From Brevundimonas sp. (GTDB taxonomy: Bacteria > Pseudomonadota > Alphaproteobacteria > Caulobacterales > Caulobacteraceae): a stretch of DNA of 48,621 nt. Where the stretch lies: positions 1-48,621 of the forward strand of contig NZ_PNLV01000008.1 of NCBI RefSeq assembly GCF_013823285.1, given 5' to 3'. The notes beneath the pieces were generated by a model. That model saw nothing but the letters and a program-made list of their open reading frames with translations, searched no databases and was not told where the DNA came from. Positions within the stretch are counted from its first letter, which is position 1. Each line of letters starts with the position of its first letter. Position numbers and translations under genes: made by a program. Shown here piece by piece: positions 16,911 through 25,379 of this stretch.

Positions 16911-18113
16911 TCATCCTTCTGGCGAAACGCCTCGTCTGCGGCGCAGGCTTTCGTGCAGCCGCGACAAGCCTTCATCAAGGGCGGCAGGCGACAGGCCGAA
17001 GCCCAGACGCATGTGCCCGGCACGGCCGAACATCTCGCCGGGGGCCGTGACCAGTCCGTCCTCTCGCCAGAGCGATTCGGCCAGTCTGAGCGTGTCGGGA
17101 TGGCCCACCACGCGGGGGAACGCCATGCAGCCGAACGGCGGGGCTTCGCCCTCAATCAGGCCGTCGGACGCCATGGCCGCCATGTGCCGCGCCAGAACGG
17201 GCCGCCCGGCCGCCAGCACACCGCGCCAATGATCCTCGAAAGCACCGCTGTCTTCCAGCACCATCGCCGCCACTGCGTGCGTCAGCTTGGAGACGCCGAA
17301 CTCAAGTCCGGCATTGGCGGCGGCGACCCGTGCGATCACCTCGGGATCGGCGATGATCCAGCCGCATCTGAGGGCATAGAGGCCGAACACCTTGCTCAGG
17401 CTGTTGATGCGCAGGAGGTTTGGCGCCGTCTGAAGGCGGATCGCGTCGGCTCGCGCGAAGTCCGCGTAGACCTCGTCCACCACCAGCCAGGCGCCCACCT
17501 CGGCTGCGGCCGCGGCAAGCTCCAGCACCCGCTGCTCGTCCAGCAGGCGGCCGGACGGATTGTGGAGATTGCTGATGATGACCATGCGGGTGTCCGGCCG
17601 CAGCGCCCGGCGCAGGTCGGCCGCTGTCAGGTCGAAGTCCGGGGCTGGACGCGCCAGATCCGTCACCTTGCACCAGGCCGCATGGGCGAGGCTGGACAGG
17701 ACGTCGAAACCCGGCCGCTCCACGAGCACATGATCGCCCGGTGACACGAGGGTGTTCAAGACCTGGGCCATGCCGCTCGACACGCCGGTGACGGCCAGAA
17801 TGGAGCGCCCTGCGACGCCGTATCGGGCCGCCAGAGCGGCCAGAAGATGGGGATTGCCGCGCCCGAAGACGCTCTCGTACCGATCCGGCGGACCGCCGGA
17901 GAACGCCCGGCTCACCAGATCGGCCAGCAGGTGGACAGGCTCCTCTACGGTGCTTTCGAAAACGAGCAGCGAGCTCTTTGGCAAGGGCATTCGCCGATAG
18001 AGGTCACGGGCCCAGGCGCTGTAGCTCGCACCGGCGTAAAGCGGCGCGTCGTCCTGACGGGCCGTCACGGCGTCATTCCACATCCGGGATGCTGGGGTAG
18101 AGGTCGGGTGCAT
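16911..18113 (-). CDS. Class I/II PLP-dependent aminotransferase
   Basis: 400 residues, no signal peptide, so cytoplasmic. Fold-type I motifs are intact: NPSGR in the cofactor region, VVDEVYADF with the pyridine-binding Asp, NSLSKVFG with the PLP lysine K241, and MRLGFG with the C-terminal carboxylate-binding Arg near the end. The gene starts a three-gene minus-strand operon with the amidohydrolase (4-base gap) and the second cyclodeaminase-family gene. It is divergent from the Lrp/AsnC regulator with 150 bases between starts, which makes it a likely target of that regulator. It probably deaminates the amino acid released by this locus. The substrate is unknown; transaminases and beta-lyases share these motifs. 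Confidence 0.88.
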   Translation of the reverse strand: MHPTSTPASRMWNDAVTARQDDAPLYAGASYSAWARDLYRRMPLPKSSLLVFESTVEEPVHLLADLVSRAFSGGPPDRYESVFGRGNPHLLAALAARYGVAGRSILAVTGVSSGMAQVLNTLVSPGDHVLVERPGFDVLSSLAHAAWCKVTDLARPAPDFDLTAADLRRALRPDTRMVIISNLHNPSGRLLDEQRVLELAAAAAEVGAWLVVDEVYADFARADAIRLQTAPNLLRINSLSKVFGLYALRCGWIIADPEVIARVAAANAGLEFGVSKLTHAVAAMVLEDSGAFEDHWRGVLAAGRPVLARHMAAMASDGLIEGEAPPFGCMAFPRVVGHPDTLRLAESLWREDGLVTAPGEMFGRAGHMRLGFGLSPAALDEGLSRLHESLRRRRGVSPEG

Positions 18114-18204
18114 CCTCGGCCTGAATCAACACGGGGCGCGACAATCGCCCCCACGAACCGCATGATATGCGCGATCAGCCCGAAGAATCTTTGCGTTTGC
18201 CACC

Positions 18205-18263
18205 GTCAGACCCTCTATGCATGAATAGACAATGCGAGCTTTGGAACGATTTGTGAGTGATCA
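18205..18263. promoter_or_regulatory. Divergent promoter region with TGCATGAA element
   Basis: This is part of the 150-base space between the aminotransferase operon and the Lrp/AsnC gene. TGCATGAA is at 18218-18225, in an A/T-richer stretch (CTATGCATGAATAGACAATGC). The same core recurs upstream of the TonB receptor (minus strand, 25145-25183) and, as GCATGAA, before the M61-like operon (7004-7010). Lrp-type proteins usually control the neighbouring divergent unit, so this is a candidate binding site. The evidence is motif recurrence only. Confidence 0.4.
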
Positions 18264-18740
18264 ATGCCGAACGATCTTGATGCAATCGACGTGAAAATCC
18301 TGGAGCAGCTTCAGCGGGATTGCTCCATCTCGACGTCTGAACTCGCCGATCGGGTCGGCCTGTCCCAGTCCCCCTGCTGGCGCCGGATCCAGCGGCTGAA
18401 GGACGAGGGCTATATCAAGGCCCAGGTGGCCATACTTGACGCCGAAAAAATGGGCTTCCAGCTGCACGTCTTCGCCCAGCTCAAGATCAAACACCTGACC
18501 GAGGACGAGCGGGACAAGTTCCTGGCCGCCATCGAAGCCACGCCCGAGATCGTCGAATGCTATTCGATCCTCGGCGAGCGGGATGCCATGATCAAGGTCA
18601 TCGCCCCCGACATCCGCTGGTACCAGGACTTCATCTTCACACAGATCCTGAAGCTGCCGGGCGTGGTGGATATCAACTCCACCGTGGCCCTGTCCGAGAT
18701 GAAGCGCTCCACCTTCCTGCCGGTCCGCGGCGCGCGCTGA
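18264..18740 (+). CDS. Lrp/AsnC-family transcriptional regulator
   Basis: 158 residues, the usual family length. The N-terminus holds the winged helix (IDVKILEQLQRD, then TSELADRVGLSQSPCWRRIQRLKDEGYI, split here into two motifs). The C-terminal RAM effector-binding domain starts near residue 67 and contains the conserved GERDAMIKVIAPD turn. It is cytoplasmic, probably forms dimers to octamers, and responds to an amino acid. It lies at the centre of the peptide and amino-acid locus, divergent from the aminotransferase operon and ten bases before the convergent end of the second M61-like gene. It is the natural candidate to sense the end product and control all three units. Confidence 0.93.
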   Translation: MPNDLDAIDVKILEQLQRDCSISTSELADRVGLSQSPCWRRIQRLKDEGYIKAQVAILDAEKMGFQLHVFAQLKIKHLTEDERDKFLAAIEATPEIVECYSILGERDAMIKVIAPDIRWYQDFIFTQILKLPGVVDINSTVALSEMKRSTFLPVRGAR

Positions 18741-18749
18741 AGAGCGGTC

Positions 18750-20456
18750 TCAGATGCCGCAGGCCTGCTCGGGAACGTCATTGCGCAGCCAGCGATAGCC
18801 CGGCCGCGCCGGGCCCCAGGGCTCGAAGGCGACGCTCACAGCCCGTCCACCACGCACAAGCGCCAGCGTCGCCTCGCCCGGCCCGGCGGCCTCCAGCGCC
18901 TCCAGCGCGTCGCGGTCCGCCAGGCGGTCGCCGTCGCGCACCCCGGCCAGGGCCCCGTGGCCCTCGGGCAGCAGACGGGTCACGCGACCGTCGTGCTCCA
19001 CGCGGAAGCCCGGTTCGAAACGCCTCAGGGTGGTGGACGCGCGCTCGAAGCAGGGCCCCAGCAGGTTGTCGGGCAAGTCCATGGGGCGGCCGGCCATCAT
19101 GGCCTCGAACTCGGCGACGCCAGCCTCGCCCAGTTCGCGCCGCAGCAGGGCCACCCAGCCCGCGCGGCTGTAATCGCCGCCGTTGCGCCGCGCCTCCAGC
19201 AGGGCCAGTACCAGATCGTCGACCCGCTTCGCGCCATTCGATGCGGCCCGAATCCGGGCGTCAACCTGGGCGAAATAGATCGGCCCGCGCTGGTAGGGCA
19301 CCAGCTGGGCGTCACCGTCCGAAAAGAACAGCCGCGTCACCTCGTCGTTGGACAGGTCGCTGCGCGGGTTTGTGTAATAGGATCGGGACAGGTCGTTCAT
19401 GGCCCTCTGGAACTGATCCAGGCTGGTCAGTCCCGCGCGATAGGACAGCACCTCGGTGTAGTAGCTGGTCGTGCCTTCCGACCACCACTGGCTGGTCTCC
19501 TCGCCCAGGCCGTTCAGCCAGTTGTGCAGGGTTTCGTGGACCAGCAAACCGAGGACCTCGGCCTCCTCGCGCGACTGACCCTCCACATTGCCGAACATGA
19601 AGGAGTTGTAGCCGCCCGATCCGCCGCCGGCGAAGGCGGGGGTGGTGCGCATGAAGACGCGGAAGGGCGCAGCCTCATCGCCGAAGAAGGTGGAGAACTG
19701 CCCGTAGGCGTCCTCTATGCGCCTAAGCGCGTTCTCAAGATCGAATGCGGGCGGGGTGATCCAGTAGCCGACGAAGGCCCCGCGCCCGTCGCGGGGCAGG
19801 CTGTGCAGCGGCCCGGCCATGAAATAGCTGCTGGCGACGCCCTGTTTCGGGACGACGGCCTGAATCGATCCCTCCCCGTGGCTGCTCGCGCCACGCGCCC
19901 CTTCGGGCATATCGGAAAGATCCCAGTCGATGCGCACCGGCCGGGGCCAGCCCTCCGGCGGCAAGGCGATGATCACGGCGCCGGAGCCGTGAAAGCCCTG
20001 CCCTTCGCCGCGCATGTCATAGAGCGGGCCGGGCCGCGTGGCGGGGGTGATCTCGCGCGGCGTGGCCTGATAGCGAACCACCACATCGCCTGCGGTGGCC
20101 CGCTGCACCCGCCAGCGCCGATCCTGCCGGAACCCCGTGGGATCGACCGGGTCCTCGTCCACCGTCAGGGCCAGCGGCCCCCGGTCGTCCCAGGCCGAGA
20201 GCGCGCTGGAGTCCTGCAGGGCCGACGGGGCCATGGCCCGGATCAGCGGCATCTCGATCAGCACATCGCCCTCGGCCGCGCCCGGTGCGACAAGCGTCAC
20301 ACGCACATCCACGGCGGCCACGGCGTCGGCCGCCATGCGCGGCGCCAGCAGCACCCGCACTTCCGCACCAAGCGTGTCCGGCCCCCCGGCGCCGGCGGCC
20401 GTGAACGACAGCGCCCCCGCCAGGGTGAGACACGCGATCCACATCGACTTCAGCAT
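18750..20456 (-). CDS. M61-like metallopeptidase, secreted (copy 2)
   Basis: 568 residues from the ATG at 20456, chosen because AAGGAG lies about eight bases upstream and the N-terminus is then a signal peptide (SMWIACLTLAGALSFTAAGAG). The zinc site is HETLH (H307, E308, H311), and the Glu of WWSEGTTSYYTE (E327) is the probable third ligand, matching the M61 pattern FFEGFTSYY. The N-terminal beta domain and a C-terminal PDZ-like domain resemble the protein at 7067-8764. Shared features are a Cys in LGPC and a C-terminal VPEQACGI. It is last in the receptor operon, 19 bases after the S10 gene. The role is probably periplasmic trimming of an imported peptide. Longer upstream in-frame starts overlap the S10 gene and are rejected. 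Confidence 0.88.
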   Translation of the reverse strand: MLKSMWIACLTLAGALSFTAAGAGGPDTLGAEVRVLLAPRMAADAVAAVDVRVTLVAPGAAEGDVLIEMPLIRAMAPSALQDSSALSAWDDRGPLALTVDEDPVDPTGFRQDRRWRVQRATAGDVVVRYQATPREITPATRPGPLYDMRGEGQGFHGSGAVIIALPPEGWPRPVRIDWDLSDMPEGARGASSHGEGSIQAVVPKQGVASSYFMAGPLHSLPRDGRGAFVGYWITPPAFDLENALRRIEDAYGQFSTFFGDEAAPFRVFMRTTPAFAGGGSGGYNSFMFGNVEGQSREEAEVLGLLVHETLHNWLNGLGEETSQWWSEGTTSYYTEVLSYRAGLTSLDQFQRAMNDLSRSYYTNPRSDLSNDEVTRLFFSDGDAQLVPYQRGPIYFAQVDARIRAASNGAKRVDDLVLALLEARRNGGDYSRAGWVALLRRELGEAGVAEFEAMMAGRPMDLPDNLLGPCFERASTTLRRFEPGFRVEHDGRVTRLLPEGHGALAGVRDGDRLADRDALEALEAAGPGEATLALVRGGRAVSVAFEPWGPARPGYRWLRNDVPEQACGI

Positions 20457-20475
20457 GGCGAGAACTCCTTGAACG

Positions 20476-21963
20476 CTACGCCGAGCGCGGCCCGGCCACG
20501 AAGGCCCGCAGATCCTGGGCCATGGCGGTGCGCGCATCGGGATTGCTGTAGGCCATGTGTCCGCCCTCATATTCACGCAGCACGAGGCGCTCACGCGGAT
20601 AGGCGGCCTGGTCGGCCAGATACCGGGCCGGGCCCAGGGTGGTGGTGGTGTCGAACACGCCAGTGCCGATCAGCAGGCGAAACCGGGGATTGGCCGCCAT
20701 CGCCTGCTCCACGCCCCGGTCATAATGATAGTCGTCGAAGGGTCCGCCGGCGCCCGACGAGGGCGCATAGGCCCACGGTCCCGGACGCGGCGCCGAGGCG
20801 CGGTAGTCCGCCATGGGCAGGGTGACGCCCAGGGTTTCGGTCAGGTGCCGCGCCAGCAGAGGCGGGATCATGGCGTTGACCTTGCCGTAGGGGTCGGTCG
20901 CGGGCTCGCCGGCCGCGGGCGCAGGGCCGGCGTAGCGGGCGTCGTACATGGCCAGGATCAGCCCCTGATCGCGCAGCAGTTCGCGGCAGAAGGCGACCTT
21001 GCTGATCATCAACCGATTGGCCAGGTAGTAGTCCCGTCCGATGCCGGTCAAGGCCTCAAGCCGCCCCGCCATGGCCCGGCTTTCAGCGACGGGGAGCGCG
21101 TTCCCCAGCCGAAGCGCCTCCAGATACGCCGACATCGCGAAGGCCCAGGACTCCTCGATCCGAGCCGAGAGACCCTCTCCGCGGGATATGCGGCCGTGAT
21201 GCCAGGCGACCGCCGTCAGGGTCGGCAGGTTCGTGGCGTAGGACAGGATGTTGCCCGCACGCTGGCTGGTCTCGATCATGTTCAGGGCCTGCCCAAGCAG
21301 CACCAGGCCCTCCAGCGGGCGGGTCTCGCTGAGCAGCCCGGCCGTGAGCGACGCCCGCAAGGTGCCGTAGCTCTCCCCCACCAGATGAACCGGGGACGTC
21401 TCCCGGCCGGCCGCCCGCAGCCAGACCTGGATGAACTCGGCCGTCATGAGGGAATCGGCGCGGTCCGAATAGGCCTGAAGCCTGTCCGTTTCGTCCTCCA
21501 GGCGGCTGAATCCCGTCTCCGGCGGATCGACGAACACCAGGTCGGCCACGTCGAGCGGACAGTCGGAATTGTCCACCAGGGCGTAAGGCGGGGCCACATC
21601 GGCGTTCACGTCGCGCGGCGGATCGTAGCGCCGGGGGCCGAAGGCGCCGATGTGCAGATAGGACGAGGCCACGATGGGTCCGCCGTTGAACAGAAACAGC
21701 ACCGGCCGTGCGGGGTCGCGAGGCTCGGCCACATAGGCGGTGGTCACGAACCGGGCGGCCGGTCGCTCCGGCGCCGCGGTGATCCGGGTTTCCTCCAGCG
21801 TGGCCGTATAGCGCACGGCGCGTCCGTTGAAGCGGCCTTCATGCCCGGTGATGACGCGCACCGGTGTCTCGCGCGTCGTCGACTGCGCCCTCACCGTCCC
21901 CGCGCCACCGGACGCGGCGAGTCCGGCCAGGACGGTTCTGCGGTTGGGCGGACTGAAGGGCAT
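20476..21963 (-). CDS. S10 serine carboxypeptidase with Tat signal (copy 2)
   Basis: 495 residues from the ATG at 21963, which has GGAG six bases upstream; a GTG at 21975 would add four residues. A twin-arginine signal (PNRRTVLAGLAASGG, then TVRAQS) predicts export of the folded protein, unlike copy 1, which has a Sec signal. Catalytic residues are present: GESYGT with S198, GVFDTT with D438, and GGHMAYS with H469. The oxyanion motif reads FNGGPIVAS rather than the usual NGGPGAS, so two residues in a normally conserved loop are changed. It lies between the TonB receptor and the second M61-like gene and is predicted to remove C-terminal residues from the imported substrate in the periplasm. 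Confidence 0.9.
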   Translation of the reverse strand: MPFSPPNRRTVLAGLAASGGAGTVRAQSTTRETPVRVITGHEGRFNGRAVRYTATLEETRITAAPERPAARFVTTAYVAEPRDPARPVLFLFNGGPIVASSYLHIGAFGPRRYDPPRDVNADVAPPYALVDNSDCPLDVADLVFVDPPETGFSRLEDETDRLQAYSDRADSLMTAEFIQVWLRAAGRETSPVHLVGESYGTLRASLTAGLLSETRPLEGLVLLGQALNMIETSQRAGNILSYATNLPTLTAVAWHHGRISRGEGLSARIEESWAFAMSAYLEALRLGNALPVAESRAMAGRLEALTGIGRDYYLANRLMISKVAFCRELLRDQGLILAMYDARYAGPAPAAGEPATDPYGKVNAMIPPLLARHLTETLGVTLPMADYRASAPRPGPWAYAPSSGAGGPFDDYHYDRGVEQAMAANPRFRLLIGTGVFDTTTTLGPARYLADQAAYPRERLVLREYEGGHMAYSNPDARTAMAQDLRAFVAGPRSA

Positions 21964-21987
21964 GACGGACTCCACGGCGTTCGGACG

Positions 21988-22030
21988 ATAGAGCAGGGGG
22001 CGGCGCGCCTGGCCCCGCCCCCTGCTCTAT
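21988..22030 (-). promoter_or_regulatory. Perfect 16-bp stem-loop between receptor and S10 gene
   Basis: The arms at 21988-22003 and 22015-22030 are perfect reverse complements over 16 bases, with an 11-base loop. The structure begins one base after the receptor stop codon and ends 24 bases before the S10 start. No T tract follows on the minus strand, so it does not look like an ordinary intrinsic terminator. It may protect the receptor mRNA from 3' decay or reduce read-through into the peptidase genes, giving more receptor than peptidase. Confidence 0.7.
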
Positions 22031-22031
22031 C

Positions 22032-25019
22032 CTAGAAGCGGGCGTTCAGTCCGACGAAGTACTGACGGCCCAGGATGTCGCCATAGTTCCGGGTCGGATA
22101 CGACGGCTCCTCATCGGTCAGGTTGATGACCCCGGCGCGCACCGTGTAGTCGCCAAAGTCATACTGCCCCGACAGATTGTGCCGGATGTTGCGCTCAATG
22201 TCCGGCACCGGCGTGGACTCGATGGTGTCGAACAGGTTCACCTTGGCTTCCGGCAGGTAGGACATCGAATAGCTGAGACGCAGCGGCCCGCGGGACCAGC
22301 GTACGTCGTATCGCGACACCCAGTCCGGCGCCCGGGTGGTGCCGTCGGTGCGCAGATAGTCAAAGCCGGTCACCGAGGTCTCCAGCAGCGCAGTGTGGGT
22401 GATCTCGGCGTTCAGCTCGACCCGGCCGTAGTCGCGCCCGGCGAACCAGTCGTCCAGGCCGAACACATAGTTGATGTTGTAGACCTCGCCTTCGTACCGA
22501 ACCCGGCCGGCATTAAAGGTGGTGGAGTTGGCGGTGGCCACATGCCCTTGACCATTGAAGGTGAACTGGTCGCAGACGGCGCTCGGCTCGACAGAGTCGA
22601 AGCAGGTGGTCAGGAAGTCCTGGGGCAGGAACGCCGACAGGCCGTCCTTCAGATCCACCTCGATCCGGTCGGCGACGATCGTCAGCCCGGGAATGAACGA
22701 CGGCTGGAGGATCACCCCATAGGTGAAGGTGTCCGACAGCTCGTTGCGCAGATCAGGATTGCCCCCCGAAGTGATCATCACCGCATTGAAGTTCTCGCCG
22801 GGGTCCTGGAATCCATCCAGCGATCCCCATCCCGGATTGGCCGCGAACAGGGCCTCGCAGTTGGAGCGCCGCACGGCCGGGTTCGGCCCACTGTTGATAC
22901 GGTCGGAATCGCAGGGATTGATCGCGATCGACCCCAGCGTCGTCGATGACGGCGCGAACAGCTGGTCGAGGGTCGGGGCGCGGAAGTTGCGGCTGCGGGA
23001 CACCCGCACCGTCACCCCGTCGATCACACCCCAGCGCAGGCCGGCGCCCCAGACATCCTCACGCCCGGCGATGGAGTTGTCCACCGTGCGGTAGGCGCCG
23101 TCGAACTCCAGGCTCCGGGCGAACGGCAGGTGGAACCCACCGCCAAGGATCGGCACCAGCACCTCGGCCGAGAACTCGTTGGTGTTGTAGGACCCGCCGC
23201 TGGGCACGGACACCGTGCCAGACCCGGTCAGGCCCAGCTGGGCGGATTCTGACGGGACGAATTCGGAGGACTCCCGGCGATACTCATAGGCCACCGAGAA
23301 GCTGGCCGGGCCTGCCGGCAGGTGAAACAGGGTCCCGCCAAGCGTCGCCAGGAAATTGTCCTGCGTGTTGTCGTAGGTCTGGCCCGTACGGACCGCGACA
23401 TAGTCCCTCATCTCGTCGGTGACCGTGCCATTGCCGAACGGATTGATGGGCACGCACGCCGCATCATCGTTCGTGGGGTCAGCGTCGGCGTTGATGGCGC
23501 AGACGATGTCGCCGCCGCTTTCAACAGCGTTGACGGCGTTCTGCATCCGCTGGGTCCAGACACCCCATCCGGCGGTCTCCCCCTGCACCTCGGCCCGGCT
23601 GTAGGACAGGCTCCAGTAGAAGTTGCGGTCCGCCCAGTCGAAATCACCGTCCAGACCTGCCTGGGCCCGCCAAATATCGGTCGTGTGCACGAACTCGCGC
23701 GTCGGCACCGCATCGGCCCACTGTTTGGACAGGAACAGCGGCGCCCCCGCCGCAAAAGCCGGGCTGGCTGCCGTCAGCTGGGCCAGCGCCTCGGCCGAAA
23801 GGAACGGGTTGTTGCGCGTGAAGGTCAGGACGCCCGCCCCGGACGCCGCGTTGTTGAGCACCGTATTGCTGCCGCCCTGGGTGCCATAGGGATCGCGGCC
23901 CTCGGTCGAGGCGAACATCAGCTCGCCCGAAAGCCTTACGCGGTCGGTCAGATCATAGTGCCCGATCAGATTGGCGTTGACGCGCTCGACGGCTGAATAC
24001 AGGGCGGCGATCTCACGATAGTCCCACCCGTCGCCGCCAGAGGCGAAGGGCACCCCGAACACCTCACCGGGGTCGTAGGACACGACGCTGCGGCCATCAG
24101 CGGCGAACTGGGTCGGCGCACCGTCTATGCGCAGAAGGAGGGCCGGCGACGGGGCCGGGACGGTGTAGATCACGCCATTGTAGTTGAACGGCCAGAACCG
24201 GGCGTTGAAGATCTCCCGCAGGGCCGGGATGCCGTCGGTCTCGCTGGTGTTGGCCGGATTGCTGGTTGTCAGGCGCGCCAGGTCAGAAATAGGCCGGTCA
24301 TAGCTGAGCAGGGACTCGGTCTGCGACCACTCCAGGCTTCCCGCCACATTGGCGCGGCCGTCCAGCAGATTGCGGCCCGCCGTGAACCGGGCGCTCTGCT
24401 GCGGATAGTCGTTGCGAGACGACACGCCGTACTGGACGTCAAACTCCATGCCGTCGAAATCGTCGCGCAGCACATAGTTGACGACCCCGGCGATGGCGTC
24501 CGAGCCGTAGACGGCGGCCCCGCCTGCCTGGACGATGTCCACGCGCTGGAGCAGGCCCACGGGGATGGCGTTGGTGTCCACGACCCGGTCGCCCGTGCCC
24601 GCCCCGGTGGTGACGAAACGACGCCCGTTGACCAGCGTCAGGGTTCGTCCCGCGCCCAGGCCGAACAGGTTGGGATACTGCCGCCCGCTGCCCGCCGCGG
24701 CGCCGCTGCCGTCGGCGAGGGGAGCCGAGGGAATTACCGAGGTGTTTTGATTCAGCGCCTGGCCAGCCTGGATAAAGCCCCGTTCGTTCATCACCGCCTG
24801 GTCGATAACCGTCACCGGCGCCGACGTCGTCGTCTCGACCCGCCGGATGCGAGAGCCGGTGATGACGATTTCCTGAACCTCCACCGGCTCGTCGAGACGA
24901 CGCCCGTCGTCCTCCAGGGTCTGGGCGCTGACGGCCCCGGCGTGCAGGATCAGGGAGAGCGTCACCCCTCCCACGACGGTGGAGCTCAGGAGCCCGGCTC
25001 GCCTCGATAGTTTATTCAT
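22032..25019 (-). CDS. TonB-dependent outer-membrane receptor
   Basis: 995 residues. A signal peptide (SSTVVGGVTLSLILHAGAVSAQ) is followed by a TonB-box-like EIVITGSRI and a plug domain to about residue 190, with the typical LVNGRRF, NAIPVGLLQRVDIVQAG, and YGSDAIAGVVNYVL strings. A long 22-strand-type barrel follows and ends in an aromatic residue (LNARF). This family of large GSRI receptors in Caulobacterales and sphingomonads is often paired with peptidases or glycosidases that match the imported ligand. Here the downstream genes are an S10 carboxypeptidase and an M61-like peptidase, so the ligand is probably a peptide. A strong hairpin follows the stop codon. Confidence 0.95.
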   Translation of the reverse strand: MNKLSRRAGLLSSTVVGGVTLSLILHAGAVSAQTLEDDGRRLDEPVEVQEIVITGSRIRRVETTTSAPVTVIDQAVMNERGFIQAGQALNQNTSVIPSAPLADGSGAAAGSGRQYPNLFGLGAGRTLTLVNGRRFVTTGAGTGDRVVDTNAIPVGLLQRVDIVQAGGAAVYGSDAIAGVVNYVLRDDFDGMEFDVQYGVSSRNDYPQQSARFTAGRNLLDGRANVAGSLEWSQTESLLSYDRPISDLARLTTSNPANTSETDGIPALREIFNARFWPFNYNGVIYTVPAPSPALLLRIDGAPTQFAADGRSVVSYDPGEVFGVPFASGGDGWDYREIAALYSAVERVNANLIGHYDLTDRVRLSGELMFASTEGRDPYGTQGGSNTVLNNAASGAGVLTFTRNNPFLSAEALAQLTAASPAFAAGAPLFLSKQWADAVPTREFVHTTDIWRAQAGLDGDFDWADRNFYWSLSYSRAEVQGETAGWGVWTQRMQNAVNAVESGGDIVCAINADADPTNDDAACVPINPFGNGTVTDEMRDYVAVRTGQTYDNTQDNFLATLGGTLFHLPAGPASFSVAYEYRRESSEFVPSESAQLGLTGSGTVSVPSGGSYNTNEFSAEVLVPILGGGFHLPFARSLEFDGAYRTVDNSIAGREDVWGAGLRWGVIDGVTVRVSRSRNFRAPTLDQLFAPSSTTLGSIAINPCDSDRINSGPNPAVRRSNCEALFAANPGWGSLDGFQDPGENFNAVMITSGGNPDLRNELSDTFTYGVILQPSFIPGLTIVADRIEVDLKDGLSAFLPQDFLTTCFDSVEPSAVCDQFTFNGQGHVATANSTTFNAGRVRYEGEVYNINYVFGLDDWFAGRDYGRVELNAEITHTALLETSVTGFDYLRTDGTTRAPDWVSRYDVRWSRGPLRLSYSMSYLPEAKVNLFDTIESTPVPDIERNIRHNLSGQYDFGDYTVRAGVINLTDEEPSYPTRNYGDILGRQYFVGLNARF

Positions 25020-25379
25020 GATCTATCCCCTTCAAGGGCGGACACCCCGATGACATCCCACCGCCCATCATTTCAGTGAGCGTAGGGCCAACAGGGGAAA
25101 ATGTTCTTTCGTATTCAGGGGCCGGCACACCCCTTCGCGAAACCTTCATGCAACAATTGCACGTCTGACGCTTAACTCATGCATGTGGAAAACGGTCATC
25201 ATCAGCGCGCAGGTCGTGCCATTGCGCAGCGATCTCAGTAGTCATTCCCCGCGAGCGAGCCAGCAGGGCGGTCACCGCTGGTGCGGGTTGCAAGTGCCCG
25301 ACATGCGACTGAAAGCCATAGTCGCAGATCGACCCAAGTCGGTCGTTGCAGGGGCTCCCTGAGAGCCCCAACCGCCGTA
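25020..25379 (-). other. Upstream region of the TonB-receptor operon
   Basis: 360 bases between the AraC stop and the receptor start. It is more A/T-rich than its surroundings over 25080-25200. A 64-codon open frame at 25177-25371 has no recognisable features and is not called. No clear sigma-70 promoter could be fixed by eye. The notable content is the pair of TGCATGA elements at 25145-25183. Confidence 0.6.
25145..25183 (-). promoter_or_regulatory. Paired TGCATGA elements, candidate Lrp/AsnC binding sites
   Basis: Read on the minus strand, TGCATGAA lies at 25152-25145 and TGCATGA at 25183-25177. The two copies have the same orientation and are 31 bases apart, about three helical turns, a spacing that suits a multimeric regulator on one DNA face. 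The core matches the element in the Lrp/aminotransferase divergent promoter. They lie 126-164 bases before the receptor start codon. Confidence 0.4.

Noticed and set aside
16907..17155. Longer start for the amidohydrolase
   Set aside because: It overlaps the aminotransferase gene and would hide the signal peptide; the ATG at 16906 has a ribosome site.
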